Below, one piece after another: positions 18,621 to 25,650 of a stretch of DNA of 33,038 bases. The notes under the pieces are model-generated. The model ran no database searches and was not told the DNA's origin. It worked only from the letters and a program-made list of their open reading frames with translations. Source of the DNA: an uncultured Prevotella sp. GTDB taxonomy: Bacteria > Bacteroidota > Bacteroidia > Bacteroidales > Bacteroidaceae. Made by a program: the position numbers and the translations under genes. The DNA lies in contig CAMWVS010000034.1 in assembly GCA_947177775.1 (NCBI GenBank), forward strand, positions 1-33,038, written 5' to 3'. Position 1 is the first letter of the stretch; each line of letters begins with the position of its first letter.

Positions 18621-19739
18621 TTATTCGGGAGAATCCTTTTGTTTCCCGTTGCTGTGATTGATGGCTGTAATGTTGTTGTTCGCGGCCTCTTTGGTCACAT
18701 ATCGCTGATAATATGCGATGAGCAGCGTTGTCAGTGGGAGTGCGATTATCAGTCCGAGAAAACCGAGGAGCGAGCCCCAGACGGACAGTGAGAGGAGCAG
18801 TATGGCGGGGTTGAGTCCCATAGCCTTGCCCATGATTTTCGGGACGAGAATCATGTCGGTGATAACCTGTACGACGGCGAAGACTCCCAAAGCCGATGCG
18901 AGAATAATCCAGAAGTTCTGTCCCGTGTCTGCCGCTTTGAGCGCCGAGAGGAAGACTATCGGTATTAGGGCGAGTGTGTGGACGTATGGGATGAGGCTCA
19001 TCAGTCCTATCATGATTCCGAGACCGATGGCCATCGGGAATCCGATGATTGTGAATCCTATGCAGCAGAGTATTCCGATGCACAGTGCTACGAGGCTTTG
19101 ACCGCGTATGTAGCTGTTCAGCTCGCGCTCCACGTCGTCAGCCAGCGAGCGCCAGAACGGACGGTTCTTCGGCGGGAACAGCCGGATGAAGCCGTTGGCC
19201 AGCTTCTCGTAGTCCATAAGGATGAAGAACATGTAGAGTAGGGTTATGAGTGATGCGATGACGCTCATTATTATGTTTGCCGTCTTTCCTATGAGTGCAA
19301 ACATCTTCGGCATGATCTGTCGTATGGCGTCGGTTACGCTGTCGTCGTGAAACAGTTCTTCGATGGTCCGCCGGTTTTCGGCCATCCATCTCTGTATGGT
19401 TGCGGGGAAGTTTGTGATGTGCGTTGTCTCGTGGAGGTTGCGTCCCACGAGATAGCCCAGCCGTTCAAACTGTTCAATCATAGGCGGGATTATGAGCCAT
19501 GTGATTCCACCTATCACGGCTATGACGAAAATCAGTGTGACGATTATGGAAAGGACTCTTCCGGGCACGTGCATGCGGTACTGGACAAATCTGACTATCG
19601 GATACAGCAGATATGCCAGCAGCCATGCGATGAAAAATGGAAGCAGCACGCCGCTAAGATAGTTTACCGTGCAAATGATGGCGGCAACCAGAAGTCCGGC
19701 GAGCAGCCATCTGACGAATCTGTCGAATGTGATAGTCAT
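18621..19739 (-). CDS. AI-2E transporter family (PerM/TqsA-like) membrane protein
   Basis: A 372-aa polytopic inner-membrane protein. It opens with two hydrophobic helices (about 10-60, LLAGLLVAAIICTVNYLSGVLL and ILLPFFIAW-like). A soluble, amphipathic central part with HETTHITNFPATIQRWMAENRR lies at about 105-140. Helices then fill about 155-345, with the family's GFPMAIGLGIMIGLMSLIPYVH and VPKIMGKAMGLNPAILLLSL segments. Length and order fit the AI-2E transporter/PerM family. These proteins export small molecules or act as Na+/H+ antiporters in different species; the substrate here is unknown. The gene follows tdk on the same strand after 87 bp and may share its transcript. Confidence 0.9.
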   Translation of the reverse strand: MTITFDRFVRWLLAGLLVAAIICTVNYLSGVLLPFFIAWLLAYLLYPIVRFVQYRMHVPGRVLSIIVTLIFVIAVIGGITWLIIPPMIEQFERLGYLVGRNLHETTHITNFPATIQRWMAENRRTIEELFHDDSVTDAIRQIMPKMFALIGKTANIIMSVIASLITLLYMFFILMDYEKLANGFIRLFPPKNRPFWRSLADDVERELNSYIRGQSLVALCIGILCCIGFTIIGFPMAIGLGIMIGLMSLIPYVHTLALIPIVFLSALKAADTGQNFWIILASALGVFAVVQVITDMILVPKIMGKAMGLNPAILLLSLSVWGSLLGFLGLIIALPLTTLLIAYYQRYVTKEAANNNITAINHSNGKQKDSPE

Positions 19740-19826
19740 TGTTGTCCCTTTCTTGTTTTTTAAAGGTTTATGGTGTGTCTCTCCTGCTCTGCGTCATGGG
19801 CGCCGGCCAAAGATACCGTTCTTTTC

Positions 19827-20408
19827 CTAAACGTCCTTTTTCATTGCCTTCTGGTAGCAGTCCCGGCAGAGCGGCTCATATTCTCCGGTCTCTCCGAGCA
19901 GCACACGGCGGTCGTTGTCCACTATACGGTGGCTGACGTATGCCAGTGCACCGCATTTCACGCATATTGCATGGACCTTGCTCACTTCGTCGGCGATGGC
20001 GCACAATGCCGGAATCGGGCCGAACGGAATGCCCTGATAGTCCATGTCCAGTCCGGCGACAATCACACGGACGCCGCGATTGGCCAGTGTGTTGCAGATG
20101 TCGACAATTCCGTTGTCCAGAAACTGGGCCTCGTCGATGCCGACAACGTCGATGTCCGATGAAAGTCGCAGGATTTCGGCCGACGATTCTATCGGTGTCG
20201 ATTTGATGGAGTGGCGGTCATGGCTGACCACGTCGTCTTCCGAATAGCGCGTGTCCATGGCCGGTTTGAATATCTCCACTTTCTGGCGTGCGAACTTCGC
20301 CCGTCTCATACGCCTTATCAGTTCTTCGGTCTTGCCCGAGAACATCGAACCGCACACAACTTCTATACGTCCGGGGCGGTGTGTCTCCCCTGTTAAGTTT
20401 CCTGTCAT
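19827..20408 (-). CDS. tdk: Thymidine kinase
   Basis: Phosphorylates thymidine to dTMP in pyrimidine salvage, in the cytosol. From ATG 20408 the protein is 193 aa. The P-loop GSMFSGKT (20-27) is followed by GIDEAQF with catalytic Glu93 and by [13 protein letters not shown]. Four zinc ligands are at Cys149, Cys152, Cys181 and Cys184 (CVKC, CRDC). All features of type II (tetrameric) thymidine kinase are present. An upstream ATG at 20426 would add six residues. However, a TAnnTTTG box (20416-20423, minus) lies inside that extension, so 20408 is preferred and the leader would be very short. It is divergent from rsmI. Confidence 0.95.
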   Translation of the reverse strand: MTGNLTGETHRPGRIEVVCGSMFSGKTEELIRRMRRAKFARQKVEIFKPAMDTRYSEDDVVSHDRHSIKSTPIESSAEILRLSSDIDVVGIDEAQFLDNGIVDICNTLANRGVRVIVAGLDMDYQGIPFGPIPALCAIADEVSKVHAICVKCGALAYVSHRIVDNDRRVLLGETGEYEPLCRDCYQKAMKKDV

Positions 20409-20415
20409 TTGGCTG

Positions 20416-20423
20416 CAAAAGTA
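20416..20423 (-). promoter_or_regulatory. -7 box of the tdk promoter
   Basis: Reads TACTTTTG on the minus strand, matching TAnnTTTG. It ends 8 bp before ATG 20408, implying a nearly leaderless mRNA. The -33 TTG is not clear. Confidence 0.55.
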
Positions 20424-20464
20424 CAAATACGTTTTAAAAATTGCAAAGAAAGACCGGGCTTTTT

Positions 20465-20494
20465 TTGCGGATAGAGATTAATTACTTACATTTG
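20465..20494 (+). promoter_or_regulatory. rsmI promoter
   Basis: TTG at 20465-20467 and TACATTTG at 20487-20494, spaced 19 nt. The predicted start of transcription near 20500 is just 3 bp before the rsmI ATG, so the mRNA is probably almost leaderless. Confidence 0.75.
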
Positions 20495-20502
20495 TCGTCA
20501 AT

Positions 20503-21249
20503 ATGGGCATATTATATATCGTCCCCACACCAGTGGGCAATATGGAGGACATGACCTTCCGGGCCATCCGCATCCTCCGCGAGGCAGACCTCGTGCTGGC
20601 AGAAGACACCCGCACGTCGGGCATCCTGCTCAAGCACTACGACATACGGAATCATCTCGTTTCTCACCACAAGTTCAACGAGCATGGCACTTCCGCTTCC
20701 GTCGTCAGCCGTCTGCAGGCCGGTCAGACCGTAGCCCTGATCAGCGACGCCGGCACTCCCGGCATCAGTGACCCGGGATTTTTCCTCGTCCGTGAGGCTG
20801 TACGTGCCGGCATAGAGGTCCAGTGTCTTCCGGGGGCCACAGCTTTTGTTCCTGCCCTTGTGGCCAGTGGACTGCCTTGTGACCGTTTCTGTTTTGAAGG
20901 TTTCCTTCCGCAGAAGAAAGGGCGTCAGACACGCCTTGAGGCCCTGAGCCGCGAGCCGCGTACGATGATTTTCTACGAATCTCCCTACCGTCTCGTAAAG
21001 ACCCTTCGTCAGCTGGCCGAATTTTTCGGTCCCGACCGCCAGGCAAGCGTATGCCGCGAAATATCCAAGGTCCATGAGGAGAGCGTGCGCGGAACCCTGA
21101 CGGAAGTGGCTGACCATTTCACTGAAACCGAACCCCGCGGCGAGATTGTCATCATTGTCGCCGGAGCGGATCCTAAGAATATTGCCGTCGAGGAACCATC
21201 CGCCGTCCGAAGCAGCAGGAAAGAACGTAAAACCAATAAAACTGAATAA
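20503..21249 (+). CDS. rsmI: 16S rRNA (cytidine-1402-2'-O)-methyltransferase
   Basis: RsmI methylates the ribose of C1402 in 16S rRNA with S-adenosylmethionine, tuning decoding at the P site. The 248-aa protein has the tetrapyrrole-methylase fold motifs of the family: LYIVPTPVGNMEDMTFRAI (4-22), VLAEDTRTSGILLKHY (31-46), LISDAGTPGISDPGF (79-93), CLPGATAFVPALVASGLP and the MIFYESPYRL segment. The short Lys/Arg-rich tail is normal for variable C-termini. It is the first gene of a plus-strand pair; the lipoprotein ATG follows its stop after 2 bp. Assignment is confident. Confidence 0.96.
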   Translation: MGILYIVPTPVGNMEDMTFRAIRILREADLVLAEDTRTSGILLKHYDIRNHLVSHHKFNEHGTSASVVSRLQAGQTVALISDAGTPGISDPGFFLVREAVRAGIEVQCLPGATAFVPALVASGLPCDRFCFEGFLPQKKGRQTRLEALSREPRTMIFYESPYRLVKTLRQLAEFFGPDRQASVCREISKVHEESVRGTLTEVADHFTETEPRGEIVIIVAGADPKNIAVEEPSAVRSSRKERKTNKTE

Positions 21250-21251
21250 AT

Positions 21252-22100
21252 ATGAAGAAGTTATTGTTCATAGCAGTCTCCCTTATGGCCATAGTGGCAT
21301 GCAAGCAGGAGGCACCGAAGACAGATTCGGCCGCAGACATGCAGCGTGATTCTCTCAATAAGGTAATTGCCCAGCGCGACAACGAAATCAACGATATGCT
21401 GGCCACATTCAATGAGATTGAAGAAGGATTCCGCGAAATCAATGAGGCCGAGCGGCGTGTGAGTCTCGCCAAGCAGGGCGAGGGCGCGTCGCGCACACAG
21501 CGCATCCGCGAGAACATCCAGTTCATCCAGTCGACCATGCGCCAGAACCGTGAACTCATCTCAAAGTTGCGCCAGCAGCTTCGCGAAAGCACTTTCAACG
21601 GCGAACAGCTCAAGCGCACCATCGAGAACATGACGGCACAACTTGAGGAGAAGGACCGTCAGTTGCAGAAACTGCGTGAGGAGCTTGATGCAAAGGACAT
21701 CCACATCACCGAGCTGGACGAGCAGATTGCCGGGCTAAACACGAATGTATCGTCGTTGGAGGAGGAAAATTCGAAGAAGACCACGACCATCAATACCCAA
21801 GACAAGCAGCTCAACACGGCGTGGTTTGTCTTTGGAACGAAAGATGAGCTGAAGGAGCAGAAAATCTATGTAGACGGTCAGGTGCTCCGGTCGAACTTCA
21901 ACCGCGACTACTTTACCAAGATTGACATCCGCGTTGACAAGGAGATAAAGCTCTATTCCCGTTCGGCGAAGATGCTGACCTCCCATCCGGCCGGCAGCTA
22001 CACCCTCGAGCGCAATGCCAACAAGCAGTATGTCCTGCGCATCACCAACCCGCAGCAGTTCTGGAGCACGAGCAAATATCTCGTTGTGCTTGTGAAGTGA
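21252..22100 (+). CDS. Coiled-coil lipoprotein of unknown function
   Basis: A 282-aa protein that I do not recognise by function. A lipoprotein signal ends IVAC with lipid Cys17 (MKKLLFIAVSLMAIVAC). The middle, about 30-195, is a long heptad-like coiled coil rich in Glu, Gln, Arg and Lys, with EEKDRQLQKLREELDAKDIH and ITELDEQIAGLNTNVSSLEEEN as clear parts. The C-terminal 85 residues form a small beta-rich domain (AWFVFGTKDELKEQKIY and RNANKQYVLRITNPQQFWS). It starts 2 bp after rsmI, so it is translated from the same mRNA. It resembles conserved Bacteroidales lipoproteins; an envelope structural role is only a guess. Confidence 0.85.
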   Translation: MKKLLFIAVSLMAIVACKQEAPKTDSAADMQRDSLNKVIAQRDNEINDMLATFNEIEEGFREINEAERRVSLAKQGEGASRTQRIRENIQFIQSTMRQNRELISKLRQQLRESTFNGEQLKRTIENMTAQLEEKDRQLQKLREELDAKDIHITELDEQIAGLNTNVSSLEEENSKKTTTINTQDKQLNTAWFVFGTKDELKEQKIYVDGQVLRSNFNRDYFTKIDIRVDKEIKLYSRSAKMLTSHPAGSYTLERNANKQYVLRITNPQQFWSTSKYLVVLVK

Positions 22101-22149
22101 CGTCGGGTCAGATTGCTGACGCTCTAATACTTTTATTTGATAAGAACGG

Positions 22150-22195
22150 AATCAGGTTCAGGCACTCGGTCTTCACCGAATGTCTGAACCTGATT
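22150..22195. terminator. Long hairpin after the rsmI operon
   Basis: A 21-bp stem (arms 22150-22170 and 22175-22195) with two G-U wobbles and a 4-nt loop, 50 bp past the lipoprotein stop. The T tract after it is poor (TCGTT), so it may need Rho or act as an mRNA stabiliser. Confidence 0.6.
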
Positions 22196-22346
22196 TCGTT
22201 ATGGCCTTGTTTCTCTATATTGAATCTTTGTTGATATATGTCTGTTTTGATGTTCCGTTGCACCGTTGTTGTGAAGTGAAACGGGCTATAAGCCACCAAT
22301 ATATCCCGTCCAACTCTGTAGGATGAGTCATTTTGTTTTATTGTGT

Positions 22347-22380
22347 CTGTGGCGCCGGATAGTGAAGTCCGGCGCCACAG
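22347..22380. repeat. Perfect GC-rich 13-bp inverted repeat
   Basis: Arms CTGTGGCGCCGGA (22347-22359) and TCCGGCGCCACAG (22368-22380), loop of 8 nt. The intergenic stretch 22101-22571 holds this, the hairpin at 22150, and AT-rich DNA around 22430-22465 where a GH28 promoter may lie (ATGATTTG is a one-off match to TAnnTTTG). Confidence 0.7.
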
Positions 22381-22571
22381 GCGGAACATCCGCGGCGGGG
22401 GTAGGGAAAAGGGGTGTCACGTACGTACTATCATATATAATATGATTTGACATTATATAATCCGAGGTGTAGTCAGCGGGCTGCGGAGCATGGCATACGG
22501 AAGCAGAACTGATTCCACCGGCGGAGACAGACCAAAGCGATAAAGACTAATCAATCAAAATAGATAATGAC

Positions 22572-24146
22572 ATGAGAAGAACAATTTGTGCCGCACTCGT
22601 TATGGCGGCAATGACACTGACTGCCGCCAACGGTTGGGCCGGCAACGTGAAGACATACCGTTCCGGACCGCTCGCCGTGAGCGTGGAAGAACCAGAAATC
22701 CCCGACTATGTCGTGTCGCTGGCAGACTTCGGTGCCAAGGGTGATGGTCTGACGCTATGCACCGACGCCTTTGCCCAGGCCATGGAACATCTGGCTGACA
22801 AGGGCGGTGGCACGCTCATGGTTCCCCACGGCGTGTGGCTCACCGGACCGATTGTCTTCAAGAGTCACGTCCGCCTTCATCTGGACGACATGGCCGTCGT
22901 CAAGTTTGACCCGCGGCTGAGCCTTTATAAATCGCTCGGCGAACTCTTCGGCGCAAACGAGGAGACGGGCAACGGAGGCAGCGAGCACCGCCAGTCGCCG
23001 CTGTGTGCATACGGCGAGACAGACATCGAAATCAGCGGGCGGGGTATCATCGACGGTGCCGGAGAACAGTGGCGCCCGTTCAAGCGGGGCAATGCCACCG
23101 TGCACGAATGGCGTGACAGGACATCGCGCGAGGGTGTGATGAACGCCAAGGAAGACCGCTGGTATCCCATGACGGCCGAAGAGCAGGACTATGCCCGCCT
23201 GCGTATGGGCACAGAGGACGACCGGTGGAAGGAGTACAAGGACTATGTCCGCCCCGAACTTCTCCACTTCATCCGTTGCAGCCGCGTGCGTCTGGAGGGT
23301 GTCACGTTCCAGAACTCGCCGATGTGGAACCTCCGGCCGGAGCTTTGTGACAATATCACGATAAAGAACTGCACCGTGCGCAATGACCACAATGCGGCCA
23401 ACGGCGACGGCATCGACATCGAATCCTGTCGCAACGTCTATCTCTCGCGATGCGTGTTCGATGTAGGCGACGACGGAATCTGTCTCAAATCGGGCCGCGA
23501 TGAGGCCGGCCGCCGCCGCGGAGTGCCGACACAGGATGTCATAATAGACAGTTGCGTGGTCTACCATGCCCATGGCGGCTTTGTCGTAGGCAGCGAGATG
23601 TCGGGCGGCGTGCGCCGTGTGAGCGTGAGCGACTGTCTCTTCATGGGCACGGACAACGGCCTGCGCTTCAAGAGCAACCGTGACCGCGGAGGTGTGGTGG
23701 ACAGCATCTTCGCCGCCAATATCTATATGGAGCGAATCAAGAACGAGGGCATCCTCTTCGACATGTACTACTTCAAACCCTCCGAGGGCCGCGCCTTCCT
23801 GAAGGACATGACGGGCTACCGCGTGACCGACATCCCTGCCGTGGGTGAGACAACGCCGACGTTCCGCAACATTTTCATCCGCAACATCACGTGTGCCGGA
23901 GCCGACCGCGCCATCTACATGGACGGACTGCCGGAACGCCCCATCGACGGAATCAGCATCTCCGGCCTCCATGCCACAGCCGCCAATCCATCGCTGATTT
24001 CCGAAGCCGAGGGCATCACGCTCAGTGACATCTCCATCAGCGACCGCGCAACGGGAGGCTCGCTATATCTTCATAACACGAAGAACGTCAGCATCAGCGG
24101 TGACGGCGGCCGGACAAAGATTGAACGGTTCGGAGAAAGGAAATGA
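22572..24146 (+). CDS. Glycoside hydrolase family 28 (polygalacturonase-type), secreted
   Basis: A 524-aa enzyme of the pectin-degrading GH28 family. The signal peptide covers about 1-24 (MRRTICAALVMAAMTLTAANGWA). The start of the fold is ADFGAKGDGLTLCTDAF (51-67), as in most GH28 proteins. The right-handed beta-helix carries the family residues: NGDG with Asn277 and Asp279, DVGDDGICLKSG with Asp300 and Asp301, AHGGFVVGSE with His334, and LRFKSNRD with Arg366 and Lys368. All are present, so it should be active on a galacturonate or rhamnogalacturonan bond; which one is not decided. It stands alone, without SusC/SusD or regulators. GC is higher than in the flanking DNA. Confidence 0.92.
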   Translation: MRRTICAALVMAAMTLTAANGWAGNVKTYRSGPLAVSVEEPEIPDYVVSLADFGAKGDGLTLCTDAFAQAMEHLADKGGGTLMVPHGVWLTGPIVFKSHVRLHLDDMAVVKFDPRLSLYKSLGELFGANEETGNGGSEHRQSPLCAYGETDIEISGRGIIDGAGEQWRPFKRGNATVHEWRDRTSREGVMNAKEDRWYPMTAEEQDYARLRMGTEDDRWKEYKDYVRPELLHFIRCSRVRLEGVTFQNSPMWNLRPELCDNITIKNCTVRNDHNAANGDGIDIESCRNVYLSRCVFDVGDDGICLKSGRDEAGRRRGVPTQDVIIDSCVVYHAHGGFVVGSEMSGGVRRVSVSDCLFMGTDNGLRFKSNRDRGGVVDSIFAANIYMERIKNEGILFDMYYFKPSEGRAFLKDMTGYRVTDIPAVGETTPTFRNIFIRNITCAGADRAIYMDGLPERPIDGISISGLHATAANPSLISEAEGITLSDISISDRATGGSLYLHNTKNVSISGDGGRTKIERFGERK

Positions 24147-24231
24147 AGCGCAGGCCGCGGAAAAAACATGACAGCCGCCGCAATCGGCTCTTCATAACTT
24201 GCTTATATTAAAATAAATAGCTATATTTGCA

Positions 24232-24239
24232 GCGGAAAC
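24232..24239 (+). promoter_or_regulatory. Promoter of the first toxin-antitoxin pair
   Basis: TATATTTG at 24232-24239 with TTG at 24209-24211, 20 nt apart. The start of transcription is expected about 24245, 17 bp before the antitoxin ATG. Confidence 0.75.
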
Positions 24240-24261
24240 AATAAAATACGGAGGAGACGAG

Positions 24262-24510
24262 ATGACAACAATGCAACTGAACGCCGAAATATACCGAAGT
24301 CTCAGCATAATCGCTGAGAACGAAAGCCTGATGAAGCGGGCGGCAAAGTATCTGAAGAAGCTGGCGGCACAGGAAGAGGATGAGACTCTTATGACCAAGG
24401 AGGAGTTCTTCGCGAAGATTGACGAGTCACTCCAGCAGGCGCGGGAGGGGAAGGTATATGAAATGTTACCAGGTGAAACGCTTGATGAATTTCTTGAAAG
24501 GGTCGGGTGA
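24262..24510 (+). CDS. Antitoxin partner of YoeB-type toxin
   Basis: An 82-aa acidic protein (MTTMQLNAEIYRSLSIIAEN at the start). The N-terminal half is helical; the C-terminal half, EEFFAKIDESLQQAREGKVYEML, is the kind of flexible toxin-neutralising tail seen in such antitoxins. The stop TGA overlaps the toxin start ATG by one base (TGATG), so the two are translationally coupled. A promoter sits just upstream. No Phd/YefM domain can be asserted by eye; the role is inferred from position, size and coupling. Confidence 0.8.
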   Translation: MTTMQLNAEIYRSLSIIAENESLMKRAAKYLKKLAAQEEDETLMTKEEFFAKIDESLQQAREGKVYEMLPGETLDEFLERVG

Positions 24511-24779
24511 TGGAATACAGAATCAAATTCACTGCAAGTGCGACTAAAGACGTCAGGCTTTTGCAGCAGGGTGAACCTTCCGCTTATAAGAAACTGAAAA
24601 AGTTCATAGAAGAGCTGAAGGTGCATCCCACCACCGGCCATCCCCATCGTCTGACGGGCGACCGCGCTGGGCAGTGGTCGCGCAGCATAACCAAGAAACA
24701 CCGCCTGGTCTATGAGGTGCATGACGATGAGATTGTCGTTCTCGTATTGGCCGCCTACGGACATTATGATGACCACTGA
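24510..24779 (+). CDS. YoeB/Txe-family ribosome-dependent mRNA endonuclease toxin
   Basis: An 89-aa RelE-superfamily toxin. WSRSITKKHRLVYEV with Arg65 and AAYGHYDDH with His85-Tyr86 match the catalytic Arg and His-Tyr end of YoeB (Arg65, His83, Tyr84 in E. coli). The equivalent of E. coli Glu46 appears to be His46 in TTGHPHRLTG, which could weaken or alter activity; this is from a by-eye alignment. YoeB cuts mRNA on the ribosome when freed from its antitoxin. The ATG at 24510 is preferred to a GTG three bases earlier. It faces the second TA pair. Confidence 0.88.
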   Translation: MEYRIKFTASATKDVRLLQQGEPSAYKKLKKFIEELKVHPTTGHPHRLTGDRAGQWSRSITKKHRLVYEVHDDEIVVLVLAAYGHYDDH

Positions 24780-24800
24780 CATCGTTCAAACCGGATATGA

Positions 24801-24841
24801 CAACTCCCCGCAACGTACAGATGTGCCGTTGCGGGGAGTTG
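24801..24841. terminator. Bidirectional hairpin between convergent toxin genes
   Basis: Arms CAACTCCCCGCAACG and CGTTGCGGGGAGTTG with an 11-nt loop. It ends both the YoeB-type and the YafQ-type genes. It is nearly identical to the pnp terminator at 25582-25620. Confidence 0.8.
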
Positions 24842-24888
24842 TTGTATGAATGTCGCTGAAGTTCTTTGGCTCGTGTGAAGTATTATGG

Positions 24889-25182
24889 TCAGCGGCGTGT
24901 CTTTCCAAATAAATCGGAGTGGGTGCCGGTGGAGAGCATGAGAAGAGTGAGTTCGTTGTCGTCTTGCTCCCATACCAATAGCCAATCGGGAGCAATGTGT
25001 GCTTCCCATTCTCCGGCGTGATTGCCACTCAATGTGTGCGGCCGGTATTCAGCGGGCAGTGAACCGGTCTCAATGAGCAAGTCAAGCGTTTGGGCCAGTT
25101 TTTCCATAGGGAAGCCTCTGCGTCGGCAGAGTTCTACGTTCCTTTTAAAACGTCTGGTGATTGTTATATTATACTTCTTCAC
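24889..25182 (-). CDS. YafQ-family mRNA endonuclease toxin
   Basis: A 97-aa type II toxin. All residues of the E. coli YafQ active site have counterparts: His49, His62, Asp66, Trp67, His88 and Phe92 (E. coli His50, His63, Asp67, Trp68, His87, Phe91), in PHTLSGNHAGEWEAHIAPDW and GTHSDLFGK. YafQ cleaves mRNA at the ribosome. Its ATG overlaps the antitoxin stop by 4 bp (ATGA), giving translational coupling. The pair faces the YoeB module, and the gene ends 48 bp from the shared hairpin. Confidence 0.93.
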   Translation of the reverse strand: MKKYNITITRRFKRNVELCRRRGFPMEKLAQTLDLLIETGSLPAEYRPHTLSGNHAGEWEAHIAPDWLLVWEQDDNELTLLMLSTGTHSDLFGKTRR

Positions 25183-25406
25183 AATCCCAAGTCTTTAAAG
25201 AGTTCTTCCTTGCTTGAATATTCTATCACACGTCCGGCTTTGGCGTCCTCACGTGCCAGCTCAATCTCAGTTTTTTTCTGTTTCTTCACTGCAATCTTGC
25301 TGACACCGCGCATCATCTTAATTGCACGTTTGAGGTCGTTAATCAGTGATGCGTCTTCCACCGTTACTATAAGCTGTTGAGAAGCTGCTGTTGATGTATT
25401 TGCCAT
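25179..25406 (-). CDS. Antitoxin partner of YafQ-type toxin
   Basis: A 75-aa protein with the start MANTSTAASQQLIVTVED and an acidic C-terminus, EYSSKEELFKDLGL. The middle (SLINDLKRAIKMMRGVSKIAV) looks helical. It does not look like the RelB/DinJ ribbon-helix-helix type by eye, but sits exactly where the antitoxin belongs, first in the operon with a 4-bp overlap. A -7 box TATCTTTG lies at 25434-25441 on the minus strand. The central Lys-rich run (KKQKKTEIE) is unusual. Confidence 0.82.
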   Translation of the reverse strand: MANTSTAASQQLIVTVEDASLINDLKRAIKMMRGVSKIAVKKQKKTEIELAREDAKAGRVIEYSSKEELFKDLGL

Positions 25407-25433
25407 ACGCTAAATTTGTTTTTTATTCATTGG

Positions 25434-25441
25434 CAAAGATA
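25434..25441 (-). promoter_or_regulatory. -7 box of the second TA pair
   Basis: TATCTTTG on the minus strand, 28 bp before the antitoxin ATG at 25406. No TTG is seen at the normal spacing. Confidence 0.55.
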
Positions 25442-25581
25442 CGTATTTTTCTCGCTTTTGCTGCGTTTTCATATGAAAATAAGTGCTGAAAAACTGTGTT
25501 TTCCGATTACGAGGGCTGAGAGAGGGAACGTTTCGGTGGTGTCCTGTCTTCTTCATTCATACCCCAAGTTCAAGAAAAAAG

Positions 25582-25620
25582 AACTCCCCGCAACATGCAG
25601 ATTTGCCGTTGCGGGGAGTT
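25582..25620 (-). terminator. Rho-independent terminator of pnp
   Basis: Thirteen-bp GC-rich stem (AACTCCCCGCAAC / GTTGCGGGGAGTT). On the minus strand it is followed by TTCTTTTTT. It lies about 30 bp past the pnp stop. Confidence 0.9.
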
Positions 25621-25650
25621 TTCGTTTATTTGTTTTCCTTGCTCAGGAGC

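Noticed and set aside
22755..23972. A 405-aa open frame antisense to the GH28 gene
   Set aside because: It is a high-GC shadow of the GH28 gene, which has a signal peptide and all family residues.
24801..25620. Integron-type attC sites at the two hairpins around the YafQ cassette
   Set aside because: The sequences lack the RYYYAAC/GTTRRRY core pairs (GTTGCGG does not fit), and no integrase is present. They are read as duplicated terminators.
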